Positions 34,782 to 44,371 of a stretch of 64,000 bases of DNA are shown in pieces. This DNA is from Bacteroidota bacterium (GTDB lineage Bacteria; Bacteroidota; Bacteroidia; JAHEXY01), in the NCBI GenBank assembly GCA_023251875.1, contig JAHEXY010000001.1:1-64000 (forward strand). Direction: 5' to 3'. Position 1 is the first letter of the stretch, and each line of letters opens with the position of its first letter. The translations under genes and the position numbers were made by a program. The notes below the pieces were generated by a model. It was not told where the DNA came from. It saw only the letters and a program-made list of their open reading frames with translations, and did not search any database.

Positions 34782-37700
34782 ATGCACAACTTGAAATTTT
34801 GTTCTCTCATTCAACTGTTCGTTATATTTATCTGCATATTCTCTAACCTACTCATCAGCATATTCTCTTTTGCCCAAGAACCGAATTATAAGTGGGTGGT
34901 AAGTGCAAGCGGAAATCGTGACGATGTGCCGTATTCCATTTGTACAGATGCTAATGGGAATACCTTTGTAGCAGGGTACTTTACTAGTACCAAAACCAAT
35001 TTTGGAGGCATCGTTCTAACCAATTCGAGTACTACAGGTTCTAATGAAGCGTTCCTTGCCAAATACAATGCTTACGGAAATCTACTATGGGCGAAAAGTG
35101 TAGGAGGAAGCACGTATGAAATATCGTATTCTATTTGCAGCGATGTCAACGGAAATGTATTTATGTCAGGAACTTTTTCCGCCTCTTACATCACCATTGG
35201 ATCTACGAAACTAACCAATAATACTCCTGGTAAGGATGATATGTTTCTTGCCAAATACGATGCCTCCGGAAATGTACTATGGGCTAAAAGTGCAGGGGGA
35301 AGTTCTATTGATCGTGGCTGCTCCATTTCTACTGATGCTAGCGGAAATGTTATTGTAGCAGGATTTTTTGTCAGTCCAACTATCACCTTTGGCTCCACTA
35401 CCCTTACCAGTACCGGTTCTATTGATATATTCCTTGCTAAATACGATGCCTCCGGAAATGTGCTTTGGGCTAAAAGTGCAGGGGGAACAGATACTGATGA
35501 AGCAAATTCCGTTTGTACCGATGCTAATGGAAATATTATTGTGGCGGGAAACTTTGAAAGTTCCAGCATTACCTTTGACTCTACCACCTTAACAAATATG
35601 AATGCTAGTTGGGGTGACGAAGATATATTTCTTACTAAATATGATTCATCCGGAAATGTGATTTGGGCTAAAAGTGCAGGGGGAACTTATAAAGATTACA
35701 CGAACTCCGTTTGCACCGATGCTAATGGAAATATTCTTTGCGCGGGCTATTTTAAGAGCCTCACAATTAGTTTTGACTCTATCACTTTGGCTAATGTGAA
35801 AAATACCGGTTATGCTGATATATTCCTTTCTAAATATGATGCTTCCGGAAATGTTCTTTGGGCTAAAAGTTTAGGGGGAACTGATGATGATTTTGCAAAT
35901 TCCATTTGCAGTGATGCTAAGGGAAATATCACAATTGTAGGAGATTTTTTGAGTTCCTCTATTGTTTTTGGCTCAACCACCCTGTACAACACTGCATATA
36001 GTCTTTCGTTTGATGAAGCCCAATTATTCATTGCTCAATACGACTCCTCCGGAAATCCACTCTGGGCTGAAAGTGCAGGTGAAGACGGTGATGATATTGC
36101 GTATGCCGTTGCTTCCCACACTGACGGAAGTTTTGTTGTAACAGGAACGTTTAAAGACGAAACCATTACCTTTGGCTCCGCCACCCTTACTAATACCGAC
36201 CCCATCCTGTATGAAGTTGGGGGTTGTGATATTTTTATCACTAAATTTTTTGCTCCTTTTTCAGTAACAATATCCCAAACCAGTGTAAGCTGCAATGGAG
36301 GTAGTGATGGAACAGCTACAGCCACAGCAGCAGGAAGCAGCAACCCTCCTTATACTTATTTGTGGAATACAAATCCGGCCCAAAGCACCCAAACTGCAAG
36401 CGGCCTTATGGGAGGTAATTATACGGTTACTGTTACAGATTCAAAAGGTAATACAACTACAGCTAATGTTAGTATATCACAACCATCGGCTGTTACACCT
36501 ACTATTACAGCATCTGGTTCCACAACTTTATGCCAGGGAGATTCCATTACACTTACTGCCAGTTCTGCAACTTCTTATTTATGGAGCAACAATGCAATTT
36601 CACAGAGTATTACCGTTTCCTCAGCAGGTAACTACGCGGTAACTGTTATTGATGCCAATGGTTGTACAGGAACATCGGCACAAAAAAAAGTTACGGTTAA
36701 TACAAACCCAAGCCCAACAATTACAGCAAGTGGAGCCACCACTTTTTGTCAAGGTGATAGCGTAACACTTACAGCAAGTTCAGGGGCTTCTTATTTATGG
36801 AGCAATGGTGAAACTTCAAAGAGTATAGTTGTTTCAACAAGCGGTAATTACTCTGTAGCGGTTACCAACTCTAAGGGATGTACCGGAAGTTCGACTACAA
36901 CAACGGTTACAGTCTATTCAAATCCGCTATCGGTAAATTTGGGTGGGGATGTTGTTTTATGTAATGGTACTTCTGCAACACTTTCGGTAGCATCCGGATT
37001 TACGACTTATTTGTGGTCTACCGGATCAAATACTAATTCCATTACAGTAAGCTCTACCGGCACTTATTATATTAGCGTTACAGATATGAATGGTTGTTCT
37101 GCGAGTGATACAGTTGTAGTTTCTGCAAATGCAACTTCGGGATGTAATGAACTATTTATTTCTGAATATGTAGAAGGGAGTTCCAATAATAAAGCCTTGG
37201 AAATTTACAATCCTACTTCTGCAACTGTTACTCTTTCTGATTACAAAATTGTAGAGTACAACAATGGTGGCACAACCGCAAGTTCTACCATTACCTTAAG
37301 CGGAAGTATTGCCGCTAAAGATGTTTATGTAATATGCCATACCTCTGCTTCAAGCTCACTCTTAAGCTTGGCCAACCAATCTTCAGGCTCTTTAAACTTT
37401 AATGGAAACGATGTAGTAGCTCTTTCAAAAAACGGAAGCATTATTGATGAGATTGGTGAAATAGGACAAAGCACTACATGGACAGTAGGAACAGGAAGTA
37501 CAGAAAATTATACGCTTGTTAGAAAAAGTTCAGTTACGGCCACACAAACCAATTGGACAACAGGCGCCACAGAATGGGACGTATATGCAATGGATACTTA
37601 TTCTTATTTAGGTTCGCATACTTCTTCATGCACCAATGGCAATTCATCAAGTGCCGGTGCAGGCGCTGATGTTAGTATTTGCCAAGGTGAAAGTACTACA

Positions 37701-39185
37701 TTAAATGCCAGCGGTGGTTCTTCTTATTTATGGAATACCTCCGGTACATTAAGTAGTTTAACAATTGCCAGCCCAACAGCTACACCTGCTTCAACTACTA
37801 CTTATGTTGTTACTATTACCGATGGAAATGCTTGCACTACTACCGATGAAGTTACGGTTACGGTAAATTCCATTCCAAGCATAACTACTACTTTAAATGG
37901 AATTGTTATTACTGCAAATCAAAACGGAGCCGATTATCAATGGTTAGATTGTAACAATAGCTATTCGCAAATAACAGGCGCAAGCAATCAAAGTTATTCG
38001 GTAACAGCAAATGGAGATTACGCAGTAATGGTAACACAAAATAATTGCCGTGATACTTCTGCTTGTATAAATGTGGTAACGGATAGTATTAATGCTGATT
38101 TTTCAGCCGGCTCAACAACTATTTATGAAGGAAACTCGGTAACATTTACTGATGCTACTTCAGGTAATCCAACTTTATGGCAGTGGACATTAAGTGGAGG
38201 AACTCCATCATCATCCACTTCTCAAAATCCAACTATAACCTATAATACAGCCGGAACCTATGCGGTAACACTTTATGCAAGTGATGGAACATACAACGAT
38301 ACAGAAACAAAATCATCTTATATAACTGTACTTGCTACAACAACAACGAATGGAGCTTGTGATACGATTACTAATGTACCTGCGGGTAGCTCTGCGCTTA
38401 TATACTCAACGAGTAAGGGTGGCTATATTACCGGCCATAATGGATATAGCGATAAAGCTTTTGCAGATTATTTTAGTTCATATTCTGCCGGCTCACAATT
38501 ATCGGGAGCCATAATGTATTTTGGTGTGGCCGAATATAGCACAAGCAGTAAAAAAATTGCAGTTAAGGCCTGGGATAATACAGGTAGTAGCGGAAGTCCG
38601 GGATCAGTATTATCAACGGCAAATGTAAAAATTTCAGACATTGCAACAGATATTTCTAATCAAACCTATACGCTGGTTACTTTTGCTAATCCGGTTACCA
38701 TAAGCGCCCCATTTTATTTAGGATTTGAAGTAAGCTATGCAGCGGGTGATACCGTTGCCATTTATCAAAATGATGATGGAGAAACTGCCTCATCAACAGC
38801 TTGGACTAAATTCAGTACTAATACCTGGTATAACTTTAACTCTACAAGTAATTGGGATATGGAAGTTTCCTTATATATATCTGCTATTTTATGTCCTACC
38901 TCTCCAATAACATCAATTAATGAACATAGTGTATTATCAAACGTATTGTTGTTTCCCAACCCCTCAAGTGGAAATGTAAATTTAAAAATTGAGCTTACAC
39001 AAAATGAAGATATAGCTATTGAAATTTATAATGCGCTTGGCGATAAAATAAAAAGTGATGTGTTGGTAAATTCAAATGGAGGCACTTTTAATTTAGACTT
39101 GAAAAACTCTTCAAAAGGAGTTTACTATGTTAAAGTTAAAACGGCAACCGACTTTTGGGAACAAAGGCTTGTTTTAATAAACTAA
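34782..39185 (+). CDS. Large multidomain T9SS surface protein (SBBP, SprB, lamin-tail, PKD)
   Basis: 1467 residues. Order: signal peptide (to about 32), seven SBBP repeats (to about 490; DASGNVLWAKSAGG, STDANGNI), one SprB-type repeat (about 493-570; SCNGGSDGTATATAAG), three Ig/PKD-like modules (TFCQGDSVTLTASS, SAGNYAVTVIDANGC), a lamin-tail domain (about 786-946; NELFISEYVEGSSNNKALEI), another Ig-like module, a PKD domain (about 1104-1183), an unnamed beta domain of about 180 residues (1192-1370; [29 protein letters not shown]) and a T9SS type A sorting domain (LFPNPSSGNVNL, KGVYYVKV). The unnamed domain also occurs three times in the protease at 52051. Probably adhesive; the target is unknown. 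Confidence 0.85.
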   Translation: MHNLKFCSLIQLFVIFICIFSNLLISIFSFAQEPNYKWVVSASGNRDDVPYSICTDANGNTFVAGYFTSTKTNFGGIVLTNSSTTGSNEAFLAKYNAYGNLLWAKSVGGSTYEISYSICSDVNGNVFMSGTFSASYITIGSTKLTNNTPGKDDMFLAKYDASGNVLWAKSAGGSSIDRGCSISTDASGNVIVAGFFVSPTITFGSTTLTSTGSIDIFLAKYDASGNVLWAKSAGGTDTDEANSVCTDANGNIIVAGNFESSSITFDSTTLTNMNASWGDEDIFLTKYDSSGNVIWAKSAGGTYKDYTNSVCTDANGNILCAGYFKSLTISFDSITLANVKNTGYADIFLSKYDASGNVLWAKSLGGTDDDFANSICSDAKGNITIVGDFLSSSIVFGSTTLYNTAYSLSFDEAQLFIAQYDSSGNPLWAESAGEDGDDIAYAVASHTDGSFVVTGTFKDETITFGSATLTNTDPILYEVGGCDIFITKFFAPFSVTISQTSVSCNGGSDGTATATAAGSSNPPYTYLWNTNPAQSTQTASGLMGGNYTVTVTDSKGNTTTANVSISQPSAVTPTITASGSTTLCQGDSITLTASSATSYLWSNNAISQSITVSSAGNYAVTVIDANGCTGTSAQKKVTVNTNPSPTITASGATTFCQGDSVTLTASSGASYLWSNGETSKSIVVSTSGNYSVAVTNSKGCTGSSTTTTVTVYSNPLSVNLGGDVVLCNGTSATLSVASGFTTYLWSTGSNTNSITVSSTGTYYISVTDMNGCSASDTVVVSANATSGCNELFISEYVEGSSNNKALEIYNPTSATVTLSDYKIVEYNNGGTTASSTITLSGSIAAKDVYVICHTSASSSLLSLANQSSGSLNFNGNDVVALSKNGSIIDEIGEIGQSTTWTVGTGSTENYTLVRKSSVTATQTNWTTGATEWDVYAMDTYSYLGSHTSSCTNGNSSSAGAGADVSICQGESTTLNASGGSSYLWNTSGTLSSLTIASPTATPASTTTYVVTITDGNACTTTDEVTVTVNSIPSITTTLNGIVITANQNGADYQWLDCNNSYSQITGASNQSYSVTANGDYAVMVTQNNCRDTSACINVVTDSINADFSAGSTTIYEGNSVTFTDATSGNPTLWQWTLSGGTPSSSTSQNPTITYNTAGTYAVTLYASDGTYNDTETKSSYITVLATTTTNGACDTITNVPAGSSALIYSTSKGGYITGHNGYSDKAFADYFSSYSAGSQLSGAIMYFGVAEYSTSSKKIAVKAWDNTGSSGSPGSVLSTANVKISDIATDISNQTYTLVTFANPVTISAPFYLGFEVSYAAGDTVAIYQNDDGETASSTAWTKFSTNTWYNFNSTSNWDMEVSLYISAILCPTSPITSINEHSVLSNVLLFPNPSSGNVNLKIELTQNEDIAIEIYNALGDKIKSDVLVNSNGGTFNLDLKNSSKGVYYVKVKTATDFWEQRLVLIN

Positions 39186-39430
39186 TTTTTAGAATAAAAT
39201 TTAATTGAGACTGTAAAATTTTAACCGCATAGAAACATAGATTTTAAATATTATCTGCAAAGAACGGAGTAAAGAAATTACATTAGAAAAATAATTTTTT
39301 CACATAGTGTTCGGAAATGGAAAAATTCCAACTTCAAAACAGATAACTTTTAAGCCCTCACCCTGCCCCTCTCCCAAGGAAGAGGGTAAGATTGGAATTT
39401 TTAATAATCTCTTAACTTATATAATCTCTA
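39186..39430. other. Non-coding gap with a repeat remnant
   Basis: A C-rich block at 39353-39390 (CCCTCTCCCAAGGAAGAGGG centre) is a short palindrome of a type frequent between Bacteroidota genes, followed by a segment (TCTTAACTTATATAATCTC) that recurs in altered form at 49205-49230. No promoter of the three-part class is seen before the gene at 39431. Confidence 0.45.
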
Positions 39431-40696
39431 ATGAAAATCATATACCAAATAAAAACAACAGAAAACGGTATTCTATCCGTACTCTTTACTTTATCGCTTA
39501 TGCTTTATTGCATGCCTGGATTTACTCAAACTGCCTACATCACCAATTACTATGACAACACCGTATCTGTTATTGATGTTGCCAGCAACATGGTTTCATC
39601 TACTCTTTCAGTTGGCTCAGGTCCTACGGCTGTAGCAGTAAGTCCTGATGGATCGAAAGTGTATGTTTCGGATTGGCCGGGTGATGATGTGAATGTAATC
39701 AATACATCTACCAATACGGTTTCAGCTACAATTACAGAGGGTTCTTCACACAGAGGAATAGCTGTGAGCCCCGATGGATTAAGCTTATATGTTACCAATA
39801 GATATGATTATACGGTAAGCGTAATAAACACAACTAACAATATAGTTACGGATACAATTACTGTAGGCAAGCAACCCGAAGGAATAGCGGTAAGCTTTGA
39901 CGGATCAAAAGTATATGTTGCAAACCAAGGCAGTAATACCGTAAGTGTGATAAACACTACTACCAATACTGTTTTGGCTACAATTTCTGTTGGCTCTTAT
40001 CCGGAGGGAATATGCATTAGCCCGGATGGTTTGTGGGTGTATGTTGCCAATTATGCCGGTAAATCGGTAAGCGTAATAAACGCAAATACCAATAAAGTTT
40101 CAGCTACTATTTCCGTTGGCAAGTATTCACGTGGAATAGCAATAAGCCCCGATGGATTAAAAGTGTATGTTGCCAATTATGGAGATAATACAGTAAGTGT
40201 AATAAATACATCTTCCAATACCGTTTCAGCTACTGTAACAGTTGGTGCAGGCCCACACGGTGTATGTGTAAGCCCCGATGGAAGTATGCTATATGTTGTA
40301 AATTCGAATGATAATACAATAAGTGTAATTAATACGGCTACCAATACTGTTTCTACTTCTGTTACTGTTGGTTCTACGCCAAGTCTGTTTGGAAATTTTA
40401 TTTCTACCTATTCAAAAACGATTACCGAGATTGCTTCTAACAATATTAAACCTGACATTTCAATTTATCCGAATCCTGCCACAACTTCACTAACAATTTC
40501 TTTTCCTGCCACAAATCCCGAAACTATTTCTCTTGAACTTTATAACTGGCTTGGGCAATCGGTAAAACAACTATCAATGGCTCATTGTCAATCGCCAATA
40601 GTTTTAGATATAGCTGAATTGCCTAATGGAATTTATTTTCTTTCTGTAAAAGGAAAAGATAAGATGAGAATTGAGAAAATTATTAAAAGGGAATAA
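39431..40696 (+). CDS. T9SS-sorted YVTN beta-propeller protein
   Basis: 421 residues from ATG 39431. Signal peptide SVLFTLSLMLYCMPGFTQ. About seven YVTN repeats of 42-43 residues follow, each with SPDGSKVYVANYGDNTVSVI, NTATNTV and SVGSYPEGI-type motifs. They form a beta-propeller (about 32-330). A T9SS type A sorting domain closes the protein (SIYPNPATTSLTI, LELYNWLGQSV, LPNGIYFLSV, KIIKRE). YVTN proteins bind ligands on surface layers. Twelve bp before the lipoprotein gene at 40708, so co-transcription is likely. Confidence 0.85.
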   Translation: MKIIYQIKTTENGILSVLFTLSLMLYCMPGFTQTAYITNYYDNTVSVIDVASNMVSSTLSVGSGPTAVAVSPDGSKVYVSDWPGDDVNVINTSTNTVSATITEGSSHRGIAVSPDGLSLYVTNRYDYTVSVINTTNNIVTDTITVGKQPEGIAVSFDGSKVYVANQGSNTVSVINTTTNTVLATISVGSYPEGICISPDGLWVYVANYAGKSVSVINANTNKVSATISVGKYSRGIAISPDGLKVYVANYGDNTVSVINTSSNTVSATVTVGAGPHGVCVSPDGSMLYVVNSNDNTISVINTATNTVSTSVTVGSTPSLFGNFISTYSKTITEIASNNIKPDISIYPNPATTSLTISFPATNPETISLELYNWLGQSVKQLSMAHCQSPIVLDIAELPNGIYFLSVKGKDKMRIEKIIKRE

Positions 40697-40707
40697 TTCA
40701 ATTTAAC

Positions 40708-41208
40708 ATGATAAAATATCTACTATACTTGGTTCTGATTGTTGTATCATGCAAACAAACTAATGATGAATCTATACAAATCAGTAAAAACTATCTTGAC
40801 AATAATTTAAGTTTAAAACTCGAGAACGAGAACATTCAAACTTTTTTTAACCAACACAAACTTGATATATCGCTTACCAATACTGAAAATGTAAACCCGT
40901 ATAGAATTTTTCTTCATGAATTTAATGCCTCAGAAAATCAAATAGCACAACTAATAAACATCTTAGAACTTGAGAGTGTTACCCAAAAAGATTTTTTTGA
41001 AATTCACATGAATAAATATGTTAATGCAGACTTTCAAATACATAGTTCCATAGGGCTTGACTATATAAAAAATCCGGCAATATTATTCTATAAAGAAAAA
41101 ATTGGCAACGAAACTGCCCAAAAAGAATTAAAAGTTTCTAAAGTTTATCTCTATTATAATAAAGAAAATAAGAAAACATGCTTTCAAGTTTATTATGAAT
41201 GGGGGTAA
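40708..41208 (+). CDS. Lipoprotein of unknown function, copy 1
   Basis: 166 residues. Leader LLYLVLIVVSC with lipobox IVVSC (Cys 15). Body: FFNQHKLDISLTNTENVNPY, RIFLHEFNASENQIAQLINI, KDFFEIHMNKYVNADFQI, ELKVSKVYLYYNKENKKTC. No family recognised. Copy 2 at 43874-44371 is nearly identical except for residues 20-42, where the two differ strongly. The next gene, 41233, follows at 24 bp. The tight spacing suggests an operon from 39431 to 41592. Confidence 0.75.
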   Translation: MIKYLLYLVLIVVSCKQTNDESIQISKNYLDNNLSLKLENENIQTFFNQHKLDISLTNTENVNPYRIFLHEFNASENQIAQLINILELESVTQKDFFEIHMNKYVNADFQIHSSIGLDYIKNPAILFYKEKIGNETAQKELKVSKVYLYYNKENKKTCFQVYYEWG

Positions 41209-41232
41209 AATAATTAATGAAAAGCAAATTAC

Positions 41233-41592
41233 ATGAAAACATTCTTATTACTGTTACTTTCTCCTTTTTTCTCAAGCTGTGGTCCCGGTGTTTTTTATGG
41301 GGAGATGCCGGTAAAGCCTGTGTTAACAATTAACGAGAATGTATTAAGCATTAAAACTACAAACTCAATAAAAAATTCAGCTCAACTTATTTATAAAGTA
41401 TATATTGTTTCCGTAAATCAGAACAAAAAAATAGTTTACATGGCGGCCAATCAGTCTATCGGTATGCCTTATAGAGATATATTTAGGATCAATCTAGATT
41501 ATTATAAAATGCTTAATCCCGAAACGTATCAATATTATTGGTGCGATCCGGATCAGAAAATGACAAAGATGACGGTTTCATTGCAAAAATAA
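41233..41592 (+). CDS. Small lipoprotein, paralogue of 9138-9500
   Basis: 119 residues. Leader LLLLLSPFFSSC with lipobox FFSSC (Cys 13). Body parallels the 9138 protein throughout: GVFYGEMPVKPVL, NSIKNSAQLIYKVYI, IGMPYRDIFRINLD, YQYYWCDPD. The mature N-terminus GPGVFYGEMP differs little from ENGVYYNEMP. Sequence after the stop resembles that after the fragment at 11041. Function unknown. Confidence 0.75.
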   Translation: MKTFLLLLLSPFFSSCGPGVFYGEMPVKPVLTINENVLSIKTTNSIKNSAQLIYKVYIVSVNQNKKIVYMAANQSIGMPYRDIFRINLDYYKMLNPETYQYYWCDPDQKMTKMTVSLQK

Positions 41593-41643
41593 TTTCTCCT
41601 ATATTATTGCCAACCAAATAATGCAAGAGGTTGCACATATTTA

Positions 41644-41855
41644 AGTGATAGCAGCAAGGCAATAAAAGACCTCTGCATATTAAAACGGGAGATTTTTCAA
41701 AGAATAGGTTTACCCATGAAAATTTATAAACTTACAGGAGACTCTCTTGTCTTTTGGCACTGGGAATATTGCACTAAAAAATATGTACGTTACTATAAAA
41801 AAATTATTGCAAAATATAAATTTGAATTACAAAATTTTAAACTTGGCATCATGTA
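41644..41855 (+). other. Short open frame and decayed 5' region of a protease copy
   Basis: One frame encodes about 70 residues without an upstream start (SDSSKAIKDLCILKREIF, GLPMKIYKLTGDSLVFWHWE). An internal ATG gives 46 residues. I cannot tell whether it is made. From about 41800 to 41878 the DNA matches the promoter-proximal region and first codons of the protease gene at 33273 (TTGCAAAATATA, AATTTAAAC, GGATGGACTT), but the ATG is followed at once by TAA. This is the left remnant of the interrupted protease copy. Confidence 0.5.
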
Positions 41856-41878
41856 AAAAATTATAGGATGGACTTTTT

Positions 41879-43297
41879 TTATATAGTTTCAAATAAAACA
41901 TTCATTTTTAAATCATTCGATACATTTAATGAATACGAATTTTCCTTTAAACCAAAAGTAGAAATCATAGTAAGAAATAAAGTTTTCTTAGTATGAGTTT
42001 CAGCTCTAAAGGTTCCAATTTTATTTCGCAGTTCTGTATCATATTTTTTATCAATACTGAATTGTTCAATGGAAAATTTCATTTCACATAAATTAATAAC
42101 CCCATCTCTACGATCAATAACAAGATCAATTTGCGCTCCGTCTTTTGATTGAGTACTTTTCCAGGCAGATTCTTCCGTACCTACACCATTTATTCCCAAC
42201 GCTTTTTTTATTTGTTCTGTGTGAGCAAGGCATACCTGCTCAAACGCATATCCGATCCACGCCTTGTATTTAGGATTATCAATCATTTTTATCCAATGAT
42301 TCTGATCAGCCGTTTTTTGTCCTTTCATCCATTTAATGTGGAATAAAGAAAAGAAATCGCTTAGTTGATATAAACTACTTTTAGTCCTTTTACCAAAAGG
42401 CATATATCTTCTAATAAAGCCGCTTTCTTCCAGCTCATCCAATAATCTGGTTAAACCTCCTCCATTAGCCAGTTTACTGTCACTGCTTATTTCATCACGG
42501 GTAAGACCTTTACTTTTTTTAGCGAGTGTAGATATAACAGCTTCGTGTCGCTCAGCTTTGGCAAAAAGAGATTTAAACAAATTGTCAAACTCTTTTGTAA
42601 GTAATCCGTTTCTTGCAAAACAAAGCTTATCAATATTCTGAACTGCACTAAAGCCTTTTTCCACAGCATCCCAATAGAATGGAATGCCGCCTAAAGTCAT
42701 GTATAACTGAACAAGTTGATAATGCTCCAAATTAATCTTTTTGCTTATTAGCAGTTCATTACACTCTTTTAAAGTGAAGGGTTCTATTCTTATTTTTTGT
42801 GTTACTCTGTTATGAAGCCCCCCTTTGTTATTAATAAGTTTATTAATCATCCAAGATGCAGCCGACCCACATACGATAAGTAAAACATCTTTTCTTGCAG
42901 ATGCCCAACTGTTCCAAAAATGTTCCAATGCAGGAACGAAGCCTGAGTGCATTGTATCGAGCCAGGGAAGTTCATCAATGAAAATAATTTTTCTCTTTTG
43001 TCTTGATTTTTCAACTATATGTCCAATTTGTCTGAAGGCTTCCTTCCAGTTCTCTGGCTTTTTAAGGTCAGGATTAGGATATTGATCCTGCATAGCATCG
43101 TTAAAGTTGGTTAGCTGATCCTGCAAACCAACTTGAGCCATACCCGTAAGACGAAACGTGAAGTTTCCGTCAAAAACACTCCTTACCAAAAATGTCTTTC
43201 CAACCCTGCGCCTTCCATAGAGAGCAATAAACTCTGATTTAGAAGACTCAAACTTGCTTTTCAGTATTTTTATTTCTTCTCCTCTACCTATTATCAT
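41879..43297 (-). CDS. AAA-type ATPase with winged helix and nuclease-like C-terminal domain
   Basis: 472 residues. Walker A GRRRVGKT (28-35), Walker B IIFIDELPW (D108, E109), then a winged-helix segment (KGLTRDEISSDSKLANGG, LDELEESGFIRRY, about 262-300) and a C-terminal PD-(D/E)xK-like motif: D391 in QIDLVIDR, then E405 and K407 in CEMKF. This order is that of the ATPase_2/DUF234 family, common in prokaryotes, with no agreed function and often near mobile or defence genes. No signal peptide: cytoplasmic. It occupies the place of a protease copy whose two ends flank it. Its promoter overlaps palindromes at 43336-43460, suggesting self-regulation through the winged helix. Confidence 0.85.
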   Translation of the reverse strand: MIIGRGEEIKILKSKFESSKSEFIALYGRRRVGKTFLVRSVFDGNFTFRLTGMAQVGLQDQLTNFNDAMQDQYPNPDLKKPENWKEAFRQIGHIVEKSRQKRKIIFIDELPWLDTMHSGFVPALEHFWNSWASARKDVLLIVCGSAASWMINKLINNKGGLHNRVTQKIRIEPFTLKECNELLISKKINLEHYQLVQLYMTLGGIPFYWDAVEKGFSAVQNIDKLCFARNGLLTKEFDNLFKSLFAKAERHEAVISTLAKKSKGLTRDEISSDSKLANGGGLTRLLDELEESGFIRRYMPFGKRTKSSLYQLSDFFSLFHIKWMKGQKTADQNHWIKMIDNPKYKAWIGYAFEQVCLAHTEQIKKALGINGVGTEESAWKSTQSKDGAQIDLVIDRRDGVINLCEMKFSIEQFSIDKKYDTELRNKIGTFRAETHTKKTLFLTMISTFGLKENSYSLNVSNDLKMNVLFETI

Positions 43298-43335
43298 GAA
43301 TATATATTTGTTGACAAAGATAATAAAAATAAATA

Positions 43336-43460
43336 TTTAGCCAAAGTGAAATTATTTCATTATGGCTAAATGTGTATTTTAAATCTACTATTTAGCCAAA
43401 GTGAATTTGATTTACTTTGGCTAAATATATGATAAAAATTGGAGATTTAGCCAAAGCTAA
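43336..43460 (-). promoter_or_regulatory. Promoter and three operator-like TTTAGCCAAAG sites for the ATPase gene
   Basis: Palindrome 1: TTTAGCCAAAGTGAAA with its inverse, 43336-43370 (two mismatches). Palindrome 2: TATTTAGCCAAAGT with perfect inverse, 43389-43427. A third half-site lies at 43445-43460. On the minus strand TTTG (43345-43342) with TATCTTTG 19 bp on forms the promoter, so palindrome 1 covers the -33 box. No 15-bp upstream box here. Confidence 0.75.
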
Positions 43461-43499
43461 TTGATGATTAAGATAATCATAAGTGGTCATAAAGAGTCA

Positions 43500-43690
43500 A
43501 TTTTACAATTGTCCGGATAAATTATCCGGAATTATGGAAGGAGATGTAGTAATTAAAATCAATAATACCGAAGTAATAGAACACTTGATGCGGTTCTCGA
43601 TTTGTTATCGGGAAAACAAGGAGATAAAAAAGAAATTGAATATGAGCATGACGATGCCATCAAGTACAGTATACTTATATCAAAGTAAAA
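43500..43690 (+). pseudogene. 3' fragment (PDZ end) of a HExxH-PDZ protease copy
   Basis: Matches 34425-34601 closely (KLSGIMEGDVVIKINNTEV, LLYRENKEIKKK-like frameshifted part, final codons and stop region). A small deletion breaks the frame near 43580. Together with the start remnant at 41800-41878 it brackets the ATPase gene. The homology continues beyond the gene to 43866 (matching 34602-34784). Confidence 0.85.
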
Positions 43691-43720
43691 AATAGTTTCA
43701 GAGCTTGTTTCACAGATTAT

Positions 43721-43842
43721 ACCCCAGCCCCTCATTCATATAAGCAAGAATAGCTGAATGTTATAACTGAATATAGCATGAGATGCACCACAAACAGTAC
43801 ACAAATTGATTTTTTAATGCTCTGAACTAAGCTATATTTTTG
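43721..43842 (+). promoter_or_regulatory. Promoter P15 (three-part class) for the lipoprotein at 43874
   Basis: ACCCCA (43721-43726), 53 bp, GAGATGCACCACAAA (43780-43794), 16 bp, TTTT (43811-43814), 20 bp, TATTTTTG (43835-43842). A copy of P14, now in front of a different gene: P14 drives the large adhesin. Confidence 0.75.
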
Positions 43843-43873
43843 CCGTGAATTATGAAAAACACTTCAATTTAAC

Positions 43874-44371
43874 ATGATAAAATATCTACTATACTTGGTT
43901 CTTATTGTTGTATCATGCAAACAAACTAATGATAAATCGCAGTATAGTAGAAGCTATTTAAATACTTTTTTAAGTACAAGACTCGAACAAAAAAATATTC
44001 AAACTTTTTTTAACCAACACAAACTTGATATAACGCTTACCAATACTGAAAATGTAAACCCGTATAGAATTTTTCTTCATGAATTTAATGCCTCAGAAAA
44101 TCAAATAGCACAACTAATAAACATCTTAGAACTTGACAGTGTTACCCAAAAAGATTTTTATGAAATTCACATGAATAAATATGTTAATGCGGACTTTCAA
44201 ATACATAGTTCCATAGGGCTTGACTATATAAAAAATCCGACAATATTATTCTATAAAGAAAAAATTGGCAATGAAACTGCCCAAAAAGAATTAAAAGTTT
44301 CTAAAGTTTATCTCTATTATAATAAAGAAAATAAAAAAGCATGCTTTCAAGTTTATTATGGATGGGGGTAA
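43874..44371 (+). CDS. Lipoprotein of unknown function, copy 2
   Basis: 165 residues, the same leader and lipobox as 40708-41208, and the same sequence from FFNQHKLDI to the end (with GWG for EWG). Residues 20-42 (DKSQYSRSYLNTFLSTRLEQ) are clearly different from copy 1. Copy 1 follows a YVTN gene; this one has its own promoter taken from the adhesin cassette. Homology with the copy 1 region ends at about 44394, where the lipoprotein gene that follows copy 1 is replaced by the L,D-transpeptidase gene. Confidence 0.75.
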   Translation: MIKYLLYLVLIVVSCKQTNDKSQYSRSYLNTFLSTRLEQKNIQTFFNQHKLDITLTNTENVNPYRIFLHEFNASENQIAQLINILELDSVTQKDFYEIHMNKYVNADFQIHSSIGLDYIKNPTILFYKEKIGNETAQKELKVSKVYLYYNKENKKACFQVYYGWG

